Assembly (NCBI RefSeq): GCF_027942865.1
Contig: NC_134510.1
Coordinates: forward strand, 27,941,163 to 28,005,162
DNA: 64,000 nucleotides
Direction: 5' to 3'
DNA from: Odontesthes bonariensis
Taxonomy: Eukaryota; Chordata; Actinopteri; Atheriniformes; Atherinopsidae
Positions 52,480 through 63,221 of the stretch are shown in pieces. The number at the start of each line of letters is the position of its first letter. The stretch's first letter is position 1. Below the pieces are notes generated by a model that worked only from the letters and a program-made list of their open reading frames with translations, did no database searches and was not told where the DNA came from. Made by a program: the position numbers and the translations under genes.

Positions 52480-53198
52480 GTGAGTAGAAAAGACTATAAT
52501 ATTACACGTGGACTATATGCAATAGTGGTCGCTGAACGTGTCATTTTGTCAGCCCTTGTGTTTTTGAATTACCGTGCTCGATGTTTTTCAGATGATCAGA
52601 TCTCGTGGTGGGACTCCACATGGCTACCTAGCCAGCAAGCTAACCCATCAATCATGATAGCTTGCATTAGCCCTCTTAGGTTACATATAGCTGGTGGATA
52701 GTTTTGCCGACTGCTTGATTGTCAACAAATCTGGGCTCTCGAACAAGCCACATGTTGCAGTTTGATATTTGTTGTTTCTAACCGGATGTAGAATGCTGTA
52801 CAGTGTGTGTAGAGTCTGGCTATACTGGGCCTTAGCCACAACCAGCCTGCTATACTCTTTCTGCTTGTACACTAGGACATAGGACATAGTGTAGCTTGGC
52901 AAGTTGATGGTGTTGTCTTGCCTGCTAGTTGGATAACATTTTTGCTTCATCCTATGCTAAAGGGCCATTCGATATAGTGTGTAACAAGCTTCATGTGGCT
53001 TAACACCAAACCTCGCAGATTATATAAATCAGTGTATGTTGAATAACGCCTCCCCCTTACCTTTACAGGTGACCATTTTATTCTAATCGGTTCCAGTTGT
53101 TCTAGTGTTTGTGATCAGTTGCGACTGATATTGCTAATTGTTTGAACAACTTAATTACCCACTGCGTGTCTCTCTTCAGTCTGTTACAGTGTCAGAGT

Positions 53199-56100
53199 AT
53201 GGGCAGTGTGTTGGCTGCCACCTCCCCCAGTCCAGCTGCAGCTGGCGGTGGTCAAGGGGTCCCTGGGTTGGTGTCAGTCCCTCCCGGGTTCACTATGCCC
53301 TCCGTGTCTTCCGTCCCTTCAACGTCCGAGTCTGGCGAGCAGAAAGGAGATGCAGATTCCTCGCTCCCAAACCCAGGCACATATGAAGAGTGCCACCGGA
53401 AATGTAAAGGTTAGAATATGGACTGAACATGTGCATTATGTAGATTATTGCTGTTGTATTTCCTTATGTATGTTTAACTTTGCAGTAACAATCTTGTTTT
53501 GCAAATCAAATTATTGTCGTGGCGAGTTGAAACAACAGATGTTTAGTAAGATCAGTCAGAAATTCTATTTCCCCTTTCCTTTTTTAGAGGTGTTCCCTAT
53601 GCAGATGGAAGGGGTGCGGTTACTGGTAAACAAGGGCCTGAGTAACCACTTCCAAGTCAGCCATACTATTACCCTCAGTACCCTGGCTGATTCTGGTTAT
53701 CGATTTGGGTCTACCTATGTTGGCAGTAAACAGACTGGACCGGCAGAGGTAATGCTCCTTTTTCCGCTGCTTTAATGAATTATGCTGACAGTTTTGTACT
53801 TTAAATTTGAATGATCATGACAGAGTTTTTTTGAGTGTTGACTATTTTTGAATGGCTTCTATCCAAATTGAATAGAAACTATAAAAATGCCCCGTTTTAA
53901 ACTAAAGTTTATAAATGCCTGGTTATAAGATGAAAGGCTCTCCATGATCCACTGTTTCGGTTATCTAATTAATACACAGAGAAGGGAGACACGTGTGTGC
54001 TATGATGTACTGTATGTGGAGTTCCCATATGTAATGTAGTAGTTGGCTATATTTCCATGTAATTCATTTATTGTATGTTATGTTTTCTATGATATAATCA
54101 GAGTTAAAAACCACTGAACATAACGTCAGTTAAACTTTTTTGTACCTGGAGAAAACCGATATTTAGATTAATGTTCACAAAGTTATATAGCCCAAAGGAT
54201 TCTGCTGTAGCTTTTAAGTGTTGTTTAATACAGCTATTATTACTTAAAAAGGTGTGTTTTGTTCCTCTTAGTCATTTCCAGTCATGGTTGGGGACATGGA
54301 CAACACTGGCAGTCTGAATGCCCAGGTCATTCACCAGCTTACAAATGCTGTACGCTCCAAAATAGCCATGCAGGTAAGTCGGCGAGTAAACGGATCATAC
54401 TTTCAAAGGTGAACTTTCAGACTTTTTCAGCATCTAAATGATCGTTTACACTCTGTCAGGTTTAATGTACTCTGTTGTTGTTGTTTTTTGTTTTTTTTTA
54501 TAGACCCAGCAGCATAAGTTTGTGAATTGGCAGTGTGACATGGAGTATCGTGGTCAAGACTTCACTTCTGCTGTGACGCTTGGAAATCCAGATGTTCTTG
54601 TTGGATCCGGTATGACCATTATTAGATCAGTAACAATGCCAGTTAAAAGTAAAAATACCAACTAAACACAGACGTTATATATGGCTGGAAGAAGACATAA
54701 TAAAAATAAAAAAATGCTTTAATTAGTTCATTAGATTGGTGAATAAACAGCAGGTAAGCCAGAATGCTTAAAAGAAGAAAATTACTGCCATACAAATGTG
54801 AACCTTACTTATTTATCTGTCAGTATGGGTTGTGTGTGTTCTTAAGTAGCTTCGCTTCAAATCTGTGTAATATTGTGTGTGGCTTGCAAAGGAACTCTCA
54901 CTTGCTCAGAAGAAGTTTAGATATTGTTTAACATGTGAGAATCAAAGAAATCTGAGCTCTGATATCCAACTAACGTAGCACAAGTCAAGCCTTGTGTCTT
55001 AAACCTTTAACATGCATGACCAAAGGGAGTAGCCAGAGGGCGCCGATAGAACAATGATTTAGGACAGCCTAACCTGCAGAAAGTTGCTTATTTGAACAGC
55101 CCAAGACCCATTTTCAGGTCCCGTTCCTTTTATTTGTACCTGTAGGTAGATTTGTTTTGCAGCCAGACAGAGAACATCCACACAACATAAAATTTACTAA
55201 AACATGTTAAACATTTCTACTAATTTTCAACTTCAAGTAGACATTTGTAGACATTTCCTTTAGCAATCACTAGAGACAACCATTTCTATCTGAATTGAAT
55301 GTAATTTTGTAACGTTGCCATGCCAACACACTGGGTTTTTGCAAACTATGGCACACTTAAGGCTTGAATGAATTGTGTAGTTTTGTCAGCAGGCGGCAGC
55401 AACAGACCAAACTGCAGAAGTCTTTAAGGACTTATTTTCAACTGTTGTGATTTAGTCTTTCATTTCGCTCAGTAATTTTGAAGAAATCCTTAAAAGAAAA
55501 AAAACAAACATTAAGGTTTGTTGATAAATGGTAAATGGACTGTACTTATATAGTGCTTTTCTAGTCTAGTTGGCCACTCAAGGTGCTTTTACACTTCAAG
55601 CCACATTTAGCCATTCATACACCCATACAGCATGTCTTAGTCTAAAAAGTGTTGCAGGCTACATAAGTTTCTAAACTTTGTTTTTTCTCTATCACACATT
55701 CATACATCAGGTTTCAGTTTCTTTAGTTATTTTGCCCTAGAACACTGACATGTGGCCATGACTCAAACCGCCAACCTTCTGATTGGCAACAACTGTTCCT
55801 CCTCTTAAGCTACAACTGCCTCTATGATGTCACTTTTCAACACATGCTGCTGATTGGCTAATCGTAGCTCCTTCCGTGGTACTTATTGAATGATAAAAAA
55901 TGTTCTTTCTTGTCCCAATGCAAGGCTCATCTGCCTACTTCATGAATTAGACTGATTTCAAAGTCAGGAGCTAGGCTAAGGGGTTTGATGAGAAGTTGGA
56001 TGGCATGGATGCAAAACTGCGTGAAGACGTGAAAGCGGGGTTCCTTTAATCTGCAAATGTGCATGAAATGAAAATGTACACTGCGTATGTGACAGATTCT

Positions 56101-57067
56101 TCAATGGCTTTGTCACAGGCATTGTGGTGGCTCACTATCTTCAGGCAGTCACACCAGCACTGGCTCTGGGTGGAGAGCTGGTGTATCACAGGAGACCAGG
56201 AGAGGAAGGAACTGTCACTTCTCTCTTGGGCAGGTACACAGGTAAAATCATACCAACATTTTTACTGTTTTGCACAAGCGAGTTTAATATTTAGCAAACA
56301 AATCCCAAATATTTCAGTCTTTGAAGATATGTTCATTCAAACGGTTGCATCTTACTTGTGTGATCAGCAACATTCTCTTTTCCCTCAGGAGACAACTTTG
56401 TTGCAACTTTGACTCTGGGAGGAGCAGGAGCTCATGCTACGTACTATCACAAAGCCAATGACCAGGTACTTAATGTCAGTGAATGTGGATAAATGGATAA
56501 ATAGAAATGACCTGTAACTTGAAAATATTCCCTCATGTTATCTGAGCTGAACTCTGGAATCTTTTTTCTTTTTTACTCTACAAGTCTGCAGATTTTTTTT
56601 TTTTTTTTCTCTTTTCTGGAAACTGGAATCTCATTGAGCAAAATCAGTGACCAAAACTTATTTGTGTGCATGTAAGTGTTGTATAAACGGGGACTTTGTG
56701 TTTAACCTATCCTTTAACTTCTATATTTAACAGTTGCAGGTAGGGGTTGAATTTGAAGCCAGCACAAGGATGCAAGACACTACAACATCCATTGGTTACC
56801 AGTTGGACCTCCCCAAAGCTAACTTGCTCTTCAAAGGTAAATACAAATAACAACATGAGTGACTACTAATGTAATAATGACCAAATTAGTACAACTTTAT
56901 CACTTTGTCCATCATTACCCTTTCCAGGCACCGTTGACAGTAATTGGGTGGTTGGGGCAACCCTTGAAAAGAAGCTGTTGCCGCTGCCTCTCACACTGGC
57001 CCTGGGGGCTTTCCTCAACCACCGCAAGAACAAGTTCCAGTGTGGCTTCAGTGTCACCATTGGTTAG
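53199..57067 (+). CDS. tomm40: Mitochondrial import receptor subunit TOM40
   Basis: TOM40 is the beta-barrel channel of the outer mitochondrial membrane through which nearly all nuclear-encoded mitochondrial proteins pass. Eight coding exons: 53199-53409, 53588-53748, 54272-54373, 54504-54609, 56119-56241, 56389-56465, 56734-56836, 56928-57067; 1023 nt, 340 residues, all phases consistent. A Gly/Pro/Ser-rich N-terminus (~1-60) precedes [14 protein letters not shown], the inner helix region, then the barrel: [106 protein letters not shown] and [20 protein letters not shown] are near-identical to human TOMM40. The C-terminal QCGFSVTI fits the beta-signal (polar-x-Gly-x-x-hydrophobic-x-hydrophobic). 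AATAAA at 57393-57398 probably ends the transcript. Confidence 0.96.
55527..55821 (+). repeat. Teleost interspersed repeat in tomm40 intron
   Basis: It opens with AATGGTAAATGGACTGTACT and TATATAGTGCTTTTCTAGTC, and ends with CCGCCAACCTTCTGATTGGC and CTACAACTGCC. Both ends match in order a dispersed repeat very common in fish introns as I remember it. About 295 bp, plus orientation. No inverted termini or A-tail that would fix its class. Confidence 0.65.
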
Positions 57068-58264
57068 AGGTGCACAGGCTACCTGGAATCGGCTCACAGG
57101 CCACAGCTCGAAGTGGCACAGAGACACACACAGGAACCTGAACAAAGTTTTTGGAATTGGATACAGAGACTCTTTTACAACTGTGATTATGGGGCTGACA
57201 GAGAGACAAAGACAACTATCAATGAGCCAGAACTGGCCAAGCCATGCCTACATACTGTAGCACAAATGTCTTTCCTGTATGGTGTATAGGACATACCCAG
57301 AGGCTTGTGTGATGTACATCAGAGGGCTTCATGTGATGTGAAAATTAACGTAAGTAGTAAGACATAATATATGGTGATCATGTATGGACTGAAATAAATG
57401 TGATTACATTTTGTACAACTGGGTGTTTTGATTGTTCATCAATAAACGTCCACAAGGTGTCACCAAAACTTCATATTTTACAGGTAACGTAAGCTAACAG
57501 TTTCTGTTGTAAGATTCTTTTTTTTTTTTTTTTTTTTAATTTTACAAACCGGAGTAAAGGAATGGTTGATGAGTAAGTCAAAAACACGGAAAAGACGGAG
57601 AGGCATCTGATGACGGCAGGGGCCAGTTTCAGACCCAGGACACGTTGTTGACTCTCCAAAGCGGCTAACATGATGAAAAGGGGTCTGTGTTTGGTCTTGC
57701 CAGTTCACCTGAAGTTAATTACTTTCACCTTTGCAGAAACATACTCTAGTTGGAAAAAGTGGCATAAAGAATCTGAATACTTTTTACTGACAGTCTTACT
57801 CGGTCATGGAAAAACATGAAATAGTAAATTAAGCAACAGATTTGACTCCACTGACACTCTTTAATCCTACTGAATGTAAAAGTAACTATTTAGTGAAATT
57901 GTCTCAGGGATTTGGAGTGGCCCCAACACACCCCACTGCCAAGATGACACTCAGTTTTTTGACATGTTTCAAAATGAACAACAGATGTTCTCGTTCCAGG
58001 AGAGTAATGATTTGGTAAACTGGTCGGAGAAATTGCAGATTATTTTTCCCAATATACACTGATTAGTTCTGCTCTAAAGAGCAAGTAAGTCTTCAGCAGC
58101 TCTGTCAAAAGAAAAGATTCAGGCTGAGAAAACATCTGACCAGACTTAGGAAGGAAAAGTGAGGTAAAGATCCCCTGAAAAAAAATATCAAACTGCGATG
58201 GTTGATATGCACAAGGTGTTTTGCTATTTTTTTGGCTTGGGGTTCACTGTTCCTTGTTTCTCGC

Positions 58265-58460
58265 TTTCTTTTTCTTCTTTTTATGGAGTCTCTTAGGATA
58301 GCTTCCTTAAATATGAAAGGAGGTAGGGATATAAATAAGTCGCATTGATATGTTCTTCCTTCAGGAGACACACGGCTCAGATGATAATGAAGCTGAATGG
58401 GGCAGGAATTTCAGACAGATTTATTTTAAAGATATGGAACAATGTGTTAGTTCAAGGCGC
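58265..58460 (+). mobile_element. Fragment of a Tx1/L1-like LINE endonuclease
   Basis: In one frame the text reads [19 protein letters not shown], and after a frameshift [20 protein letters not shown]. This is the start of the apurinic endonuclease domain of fish Tx1-type LINEs, including the FLQETH motif with its catalytic Glu. The fragment is lost into the TATG microsatellite near 58466. Plus orientation; inactive. Confidence 0.7.
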
Positions 58461-58465
58461 TTCAA

Positions 58466-58697
58466 TATATATATACATATATATATACATATATATGTAT
58501 ATATACACATATTTATACATATACATATATATATACATATATATGTATATTTATACATATACATATATATATATGTATATGTATATGTATATACATATAT
58601 ATGTGTATATACATATATATATATATGTATGTATATACATATATATATATATGTATATACATATATATGTGTATATACATATATATATATATGTATG

Positions 58698-58728
<31 letters not shown>

Positions 58729-58783
58729 GTATATACATATATATATATATATGTATATACATACATATATACACATATGTCAG
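58466..58783. repeat. Compound (TA)n/(TATG)n/(CATA)n microsatellite
   Basis: About 318 bp of alternating TA, TATG and CATA units, almost free of other sequence. Every frame on both strands reads as Tyr/Ile-rich (IYIYIY), so the apparent 80-177-codon frames are artefacts. Such tracts can extrude cruciforms and are unstable in length. Confidence 0.97.
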
Positions 58784-59158
58784 GTTCAAACACCTAAACA
58801 ATTCACAAAAAGAAGAGAGAGACGTCAAGGTTTTTTTTACTCATGAGGAGAGCGCGAGAAGAGTGCTTCTTACAATCTCCTAACCGCTCTGAAGCATCTC
58901 CTCACGCCTCATCCATTTTATTCGAAAATGGGTGTGCCCTGCTTACAAAGCTCTCAAAGGAAGGGGGGTTTGAGTTTTGAGCCAGACCAGACCAAATTCC
59001 AAACAGTGGAATTTACAACCTTCACACAGATAAGCCTCACACAGATAAGCGAGGCACAACTTCAACTCAAAACACTTAATCAATATAAGAAAAGAAGAGT
59101 ATATATGGGATAACTATCATAAAATGTATTTACAACTCAACAACATACATCAAAGATA

Positions 59159-59430
59159 TGTTAGATTCGGTTCTCTTAGTTGGAAGCTCAAGAACGGACC
59201 GGAGTAATTCAAGTGAAAATGAAGTCTTTATTTGTGGTCACACGTCAAAGCATATCAGCGCTGGGCTCAGTGGGAAAGAGTCCCCGCAGGAAGTCTGTCA
59301 GACTGCGCCACGATTTCCGGGTATCATTTGTATTTATAGCCTCATAGGTTGGACTCACACTCGACCGAGTATGATGGGACATGAGTAAGTTCAACATGCT
59401 TCGTCATATTCTCTGGATCAGCCCAAAACA

Positions 59431-59508
<78 letters not shown>

Positions 59509-59798
59509 CTGCCCTTGCTTTCCCAGGCTTTCCCAATTGTTTTGTCTTTCTACTCCTAGATCACTTTAGGTCATCATGGAAAAGTACTGAGACTATTTCA
59601 TTCCTAATGTCTAAGAACAAAGCCAATTTTTACAATTCCCCTTTTGAAGTGATTTTATCATTTCAACTAATTCAGTCAAACAACTGAGGTAGAAATGTAA
59701 TCTTCTGTATTGTGTCACATCTGTATTAGCAGTAGCAAGTTTTTAGCAGCCCCCCCAAACTGCAAGAGCCACTTACCTTTTGAGATGTACCACAATCA
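59159..59798 (-). mobile_element. Candidate solo LTR
   Basis: On the minus strand a 640-bp segment begins TG and ends CA, with GATA directly outside both ends (59155-59158, 59799-59802). It has the order expected of an LTR: TATA-like GCTATAAATAC (59335-59345), then AAATAAAGACTTC (59223-59235, poly(A) signal), then about 65 bp to the terminal CA. No primer-binding site follows the CA and no second LTR is seen nearby, so a solo LTR is the simplest reading. The (TG)n tract at 59432-59505 lies inside. The lineage cannot be told; no viral gene is present. Confidence 0.45.
59432..59505. repeat. (TG)n microsatellite
   Basis: About 37 uninterrupted TG units. The overlapping frames (VCVCVC and HTHTHT) are artefacts. 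Confidence 0.98.
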
Positions 59799-59930
59799 GA
59801 TAGGAGATTTCTGCCATCTCCATTTTGAAGTGACTTCATGTGTTATTATGTAAGCTTATGTGTAAGCTGGTCTTATTTGCAATTACAGCAGCAAGCAAGT
59901 CTTCATTGCACAGGCATGTGGAAATAGTAA

Positions 59931-60200
59931 AAATAATTCTAATGCTTTAGCTACACTTTCAAATCAGGACTATTCCATCATTTTACTCGGAACAGAAACT
60001 CTTTCTGAGAGGGTTACAACCTTCATAAGTCACTGATTATAACTCTGCAAATGAGCACATTTAGAAAACAATTCTGATGCTTTAGCAAAACCTTCTATAT
60101 CAGGAGTATTAATCAAGATTCTAGAAATAGAGACTCTTTTCTAGTAAGTTTAAAACCTTCCTCACTCAACTGATAATAACTCCGCAAATGAGCACATTTC
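59931..60200. repeat. Two-copy diverged tandem duplication, period about 135 bp
   Basis: Copy 1 starts AAATAATTCTAATGCTTTAG (59931) and copy 2 AAACAATTCTGATGCTTTAG (about 60066). Both continue through ATCAGGA.TATT, GA.ACTCTTT and ACAACCTTC/AAAACCTTC and end GCAAATGAGCACATTT. Roughly 75-80% similar by eye, with small indels, so an old duplication. Function unknown. Confidence 0.8.
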
Positions 60201-61165
60201 TTAATAGATTATATGTAGACAATAATATTTTGCTATATGTATTGTGTGTATGTAGCCCCGAACCCATCCTCTGTGTGGAATCTTTGTTCATTATGGCCTA
60301 AAACCTTATGTGGTTCGCAAGGCCTTGCTCCCCCATAAGTACCATAACAACACACACCATTGATTAATTAAAAATTATCACATAATTTCTAAACTAATGA
60401 CACTCAAACATTGCATAAGGCAATTAACATTACCAGCAGGCTCGTCCACCATTTGCAGCGAATAGGAGCGAAAACCCGATGTATCCGGGAAAAATTCACC
60501 AATGGCCCCAGTTCCACTTGGCGACCGACCAACTTATTACCGTTCAAAGTTTAAGGTCCCGCTCCAAACAGCCGAGTCACCCCACTGGCAATTGACATCC
60601 TAAAAATGATTCATTATCATCCTTTAAGAGGAATTAGCTGAACACTTTAAAAATGAAACATAAGAAATATAACTTTAACCAAGGCTCGATTATATGAGTA
60701 TATTAGCCTCTTGAGCAATTATGATTAACTTTTCTTTTAAATGATATATCTTTCTTAGATGACCACATGACGAGTCGTGTGGTCTCTTGTGGTCCAATCC
60801 TGTCGGTGCTCGGTTCTCCTCTTGGCTGAAAGTCTGTTCAGCATTCTGATCCGGAACTAATCTTGGAAGGAGAGATCACCAGTACATCGCTTCCTTGAGG
60901 GATATTCAGCATCCCCTCCCTAACTAATTTTCTTTTGGGATAATTTTGTTGTGTAGTTCTCCACCATCATCTTGGCATGATGGGCAAAGCCTTCCAGAAC
61001 TCAAGCTTATGAGTCCTCCGGCCGTACGTTCTGTAGTGGTTCTGAATCTGTGGAATAATATTAGCAAATCTCGCAGCGCAGTAGTGCAAAATGTCATTTG
61101 CACATTATTTTTATACTTAGGGCATCTCTCTTTGAAAGGTTCAATCCTAAATACCCAATTCATCA

Positions 61166-61175
61166 TTTATTTATT
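61166..61175 (-). terminator. Poly(A) signal of the meprin-like gene
   Basis: Two overlapping AATAAA hexamers on the minus strand, about 110 nt after the predicted stop codon. Confidence 0.6.
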
Positions 61176-61281
61176 TTTTCATATGGACCCCAAACCAAAA
61201 TAAAACCATGTGTATGAGAGGAATTTAGCAAATTTGTCGGTACCCTCCATGGAGAGGTGAGAAACGGACGGGAGATGCATG

Positions 61282-63221
61282 TCAAAGCTCCAAAAGAATG
61301 AGCAGGAGAGTCAGGAGAGGAGACGCTATCTTCATGGGGGAGAAGCTAAAAACACGAAAGGAAAAAAAGAGTAACATATTCCATCAAATTTTTCTTGTTA
61401 CTTTGAAGAATTTTAACATGAACCCTATGGAGTTCTGAAAAATATCATACCAACAGCAGTTCTGAAGCTATGCCTTACAGGGGACTCCTGCTTTACACTT
61501 GTTATGTGTCTCATAACAGATCAATGCGTCTTAAACCCGTGAAACAAAGCTGGCAATCTTCACGGCATAATGCTTGATTTTATTTTGATTTATATGTGTA
61601 CTTTGGAGCATAAATTCCATTGATGTTCTCTCTTATTTTGTTTACTTACTGTAAAAATGAAAACCTCTTTATGTAACTGTCAACTAGAGACAACAGCAGT
61701 TTCTGCAAGTCTAAGATGTGCGAGTAGATGTTGATACCTGTTGCTGTCTGACATACGCGGAGGCGGGATGCTGGTGGGTAAGATCCTGTAAAAGTCAAAA
61801 CATTTTTTTAAAAGGAATATTCTGTGCAAAGGCCTTCACCTTTTACAGGGTTTTCTTTAAAATGACATCTTTATTTTCATATGATTCTATTTATTTTGAA
61901 ACAGCTTACTACCTTGATTGGCATGGGCCTTCATCCCGATCTGTGTGGGGATGTGTAACCTTAACTGGTACCACTTGAGGACATGGCAGAGTGCTTGCAT
62001 TAAGTAGAGGAGTCATATCTATTAAAAGAGACAGTTTCAGTAATACGACACAAAAAAAGGATTCCAGTCTAGTGTAGAGTTATTCAAATGTTTACATTGT
62101 TTGTTGTTAAATGCCATTTTCCAGTTAGAAATTTAAATTTAGCAATGAAAGCATTGAGCTCGCCTTGAAAGTTTAAGATGAAAATGGCACTCCCTCCTCT
62201 GAGGAAATCTCTCTGTTGCATGTCTTCCAAAGACGCAAACTGGGAAAAGCCAAAAAGTGTTCCCGCAAAGAAGAACTCATCGTTCTCATCCACTAATTCA
62301 TATCCAGTCTCGTGAGGATTGTTCCAATATGACACACCTGTTTAGAGAAAGTACATGTAACATAAAGGCAAATAGGTTTTGACGACTTTATTTTCTTCAA
62401 TTATTTTATTGTCTTGGAGTCTTACCATCGGAGGTGAGCTGAGTTTCATCAGTGATGAAACTTCTTTGCTTTGACATCTGCAGTTGAATGTTGGGGCTCT
62501 GATCCAATATTTGGAAAGTAATTTGCCTTTGTAGGCAAGGCCACTCCAGCTGGTCATCATAGTCACCCGAGATGATATGAAAATACAGTCCGAAAAACGT
62601 CTGACGGAGTATAGTCACTATCCGGAATGCATAGCCCTCATTGGAATACTGCCGTGGGCTGTATATTCTGGTTCCATCAGCACTCGTGTTCAGAAGTTTC
62701 TCAAAGTCATCTATCTGCAGGGTCAGATGTGGACACTCGGTCTCAGAAAGATTGATGTCATCAATTGAGAAGCCCCCTGTAGAGCTTCCTGCTCCTTTCC
62801 GAACCTCAAACACCACCTGGAACTGCTTGATGGCATTCAGAGAAACATGCTGGAGCTTCCAGTGAGATGTTAGTGCACCTAGAGGGAGGATTTTTGAAAG
62901 ACTGTTTCACTATTTGAATAGTACTTGCCACTGACTATTACATCGTCACAAACATTCACAGTTCAGCTGTCTTGAGTACCCTGACATTACCAGTGATCTG
63001 TCCCATGAGGCGGAGGGTTCCACTGGAGTCTTGATCATCTTGAAACTCTCTGATCCAGATGTTAAGTACATCTGACTCATTCCCACTATTGTAATAGTAG
63101 AACTGGAGGCACTGGACATGACACCCCCTTTTGGGATTCATCATCTGGGTCTCCAGTCGGGCTGAGTCTCCTTCCTGACCTGATGCTGTGCTAACGTGCA
63201 TGAAGTAACCGGTGTCTTGAT
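61282..63221 (-). CDS. Meprin-like metalloprotease (astacin family), C-terminal half; 5' exons beyond window
   Basis: Meprins are secreted or membrane-bound zinc proteases with astacin, MAM and MATH domains. Exons in transcript order: 63221-62991, 62878-62426, 62337-62164, 62018-61913, 61785-61738, 61345-61282; all phases fit. The first two encode most of a MAM domain (QCLQFYYYNSGNESDVLNIW, WKLQHVSLNAIKQFQVVFEV, STGGFSIDDINLSETECPH); the second and third a MATH domain (GLYFHIISGDYDDQLEWP, FLRGGSAIFILNF). The fourth exon starts DMTPLLNAST, where meprins have (E)DI/VTHLNST. The third intron has a GC donor (CAAG|GCGAGC) with a normal AG acceptor. No EGF module follows; the last two short exons give a Pro-rich linker, then SPLLTLLLILLEL and a stop at 61284-61282. 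AATAAA on the minus strand at 61166-61175 supports this 3' end. Alpha or beta subunit cannot be decided here, because the protease domain is right of the window. Confidence 0.85.

Larger units (their letters stand above)
57399..61165. other. Convergent intergenic region between tomm40 and the meprin-like gene
   Basis: No host exon recognised. It contains a Tx1-like LINE fragment, a TATG/TA microsatellite, a candidate solo LTR carrying a (TG)n tract, and a two-copy 135-bp tandem duplication. The stretches 57.5-58.25 and 60.2-61.1 kb show nothing I can name. Confidence 0.7.

Noticed and set aside
58345-58883. Several Tyr/Ile-rich open frames of 80-177 codons on both strands
   Set aside because: They are translations of the TA/TATG microsatellite; the pattern appears in all frames and both strands.
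60433-60452. Minus-strand TGGTGGACGAGCCTGCTGG, resembling a retroviral primer-binding site two bases after a CA
   Set aside because: The sequence before it does not match the candidate LTR at 59.2-59.8 kb and has no nearby TATA or poly(A) signal; chance cannot be excluded.
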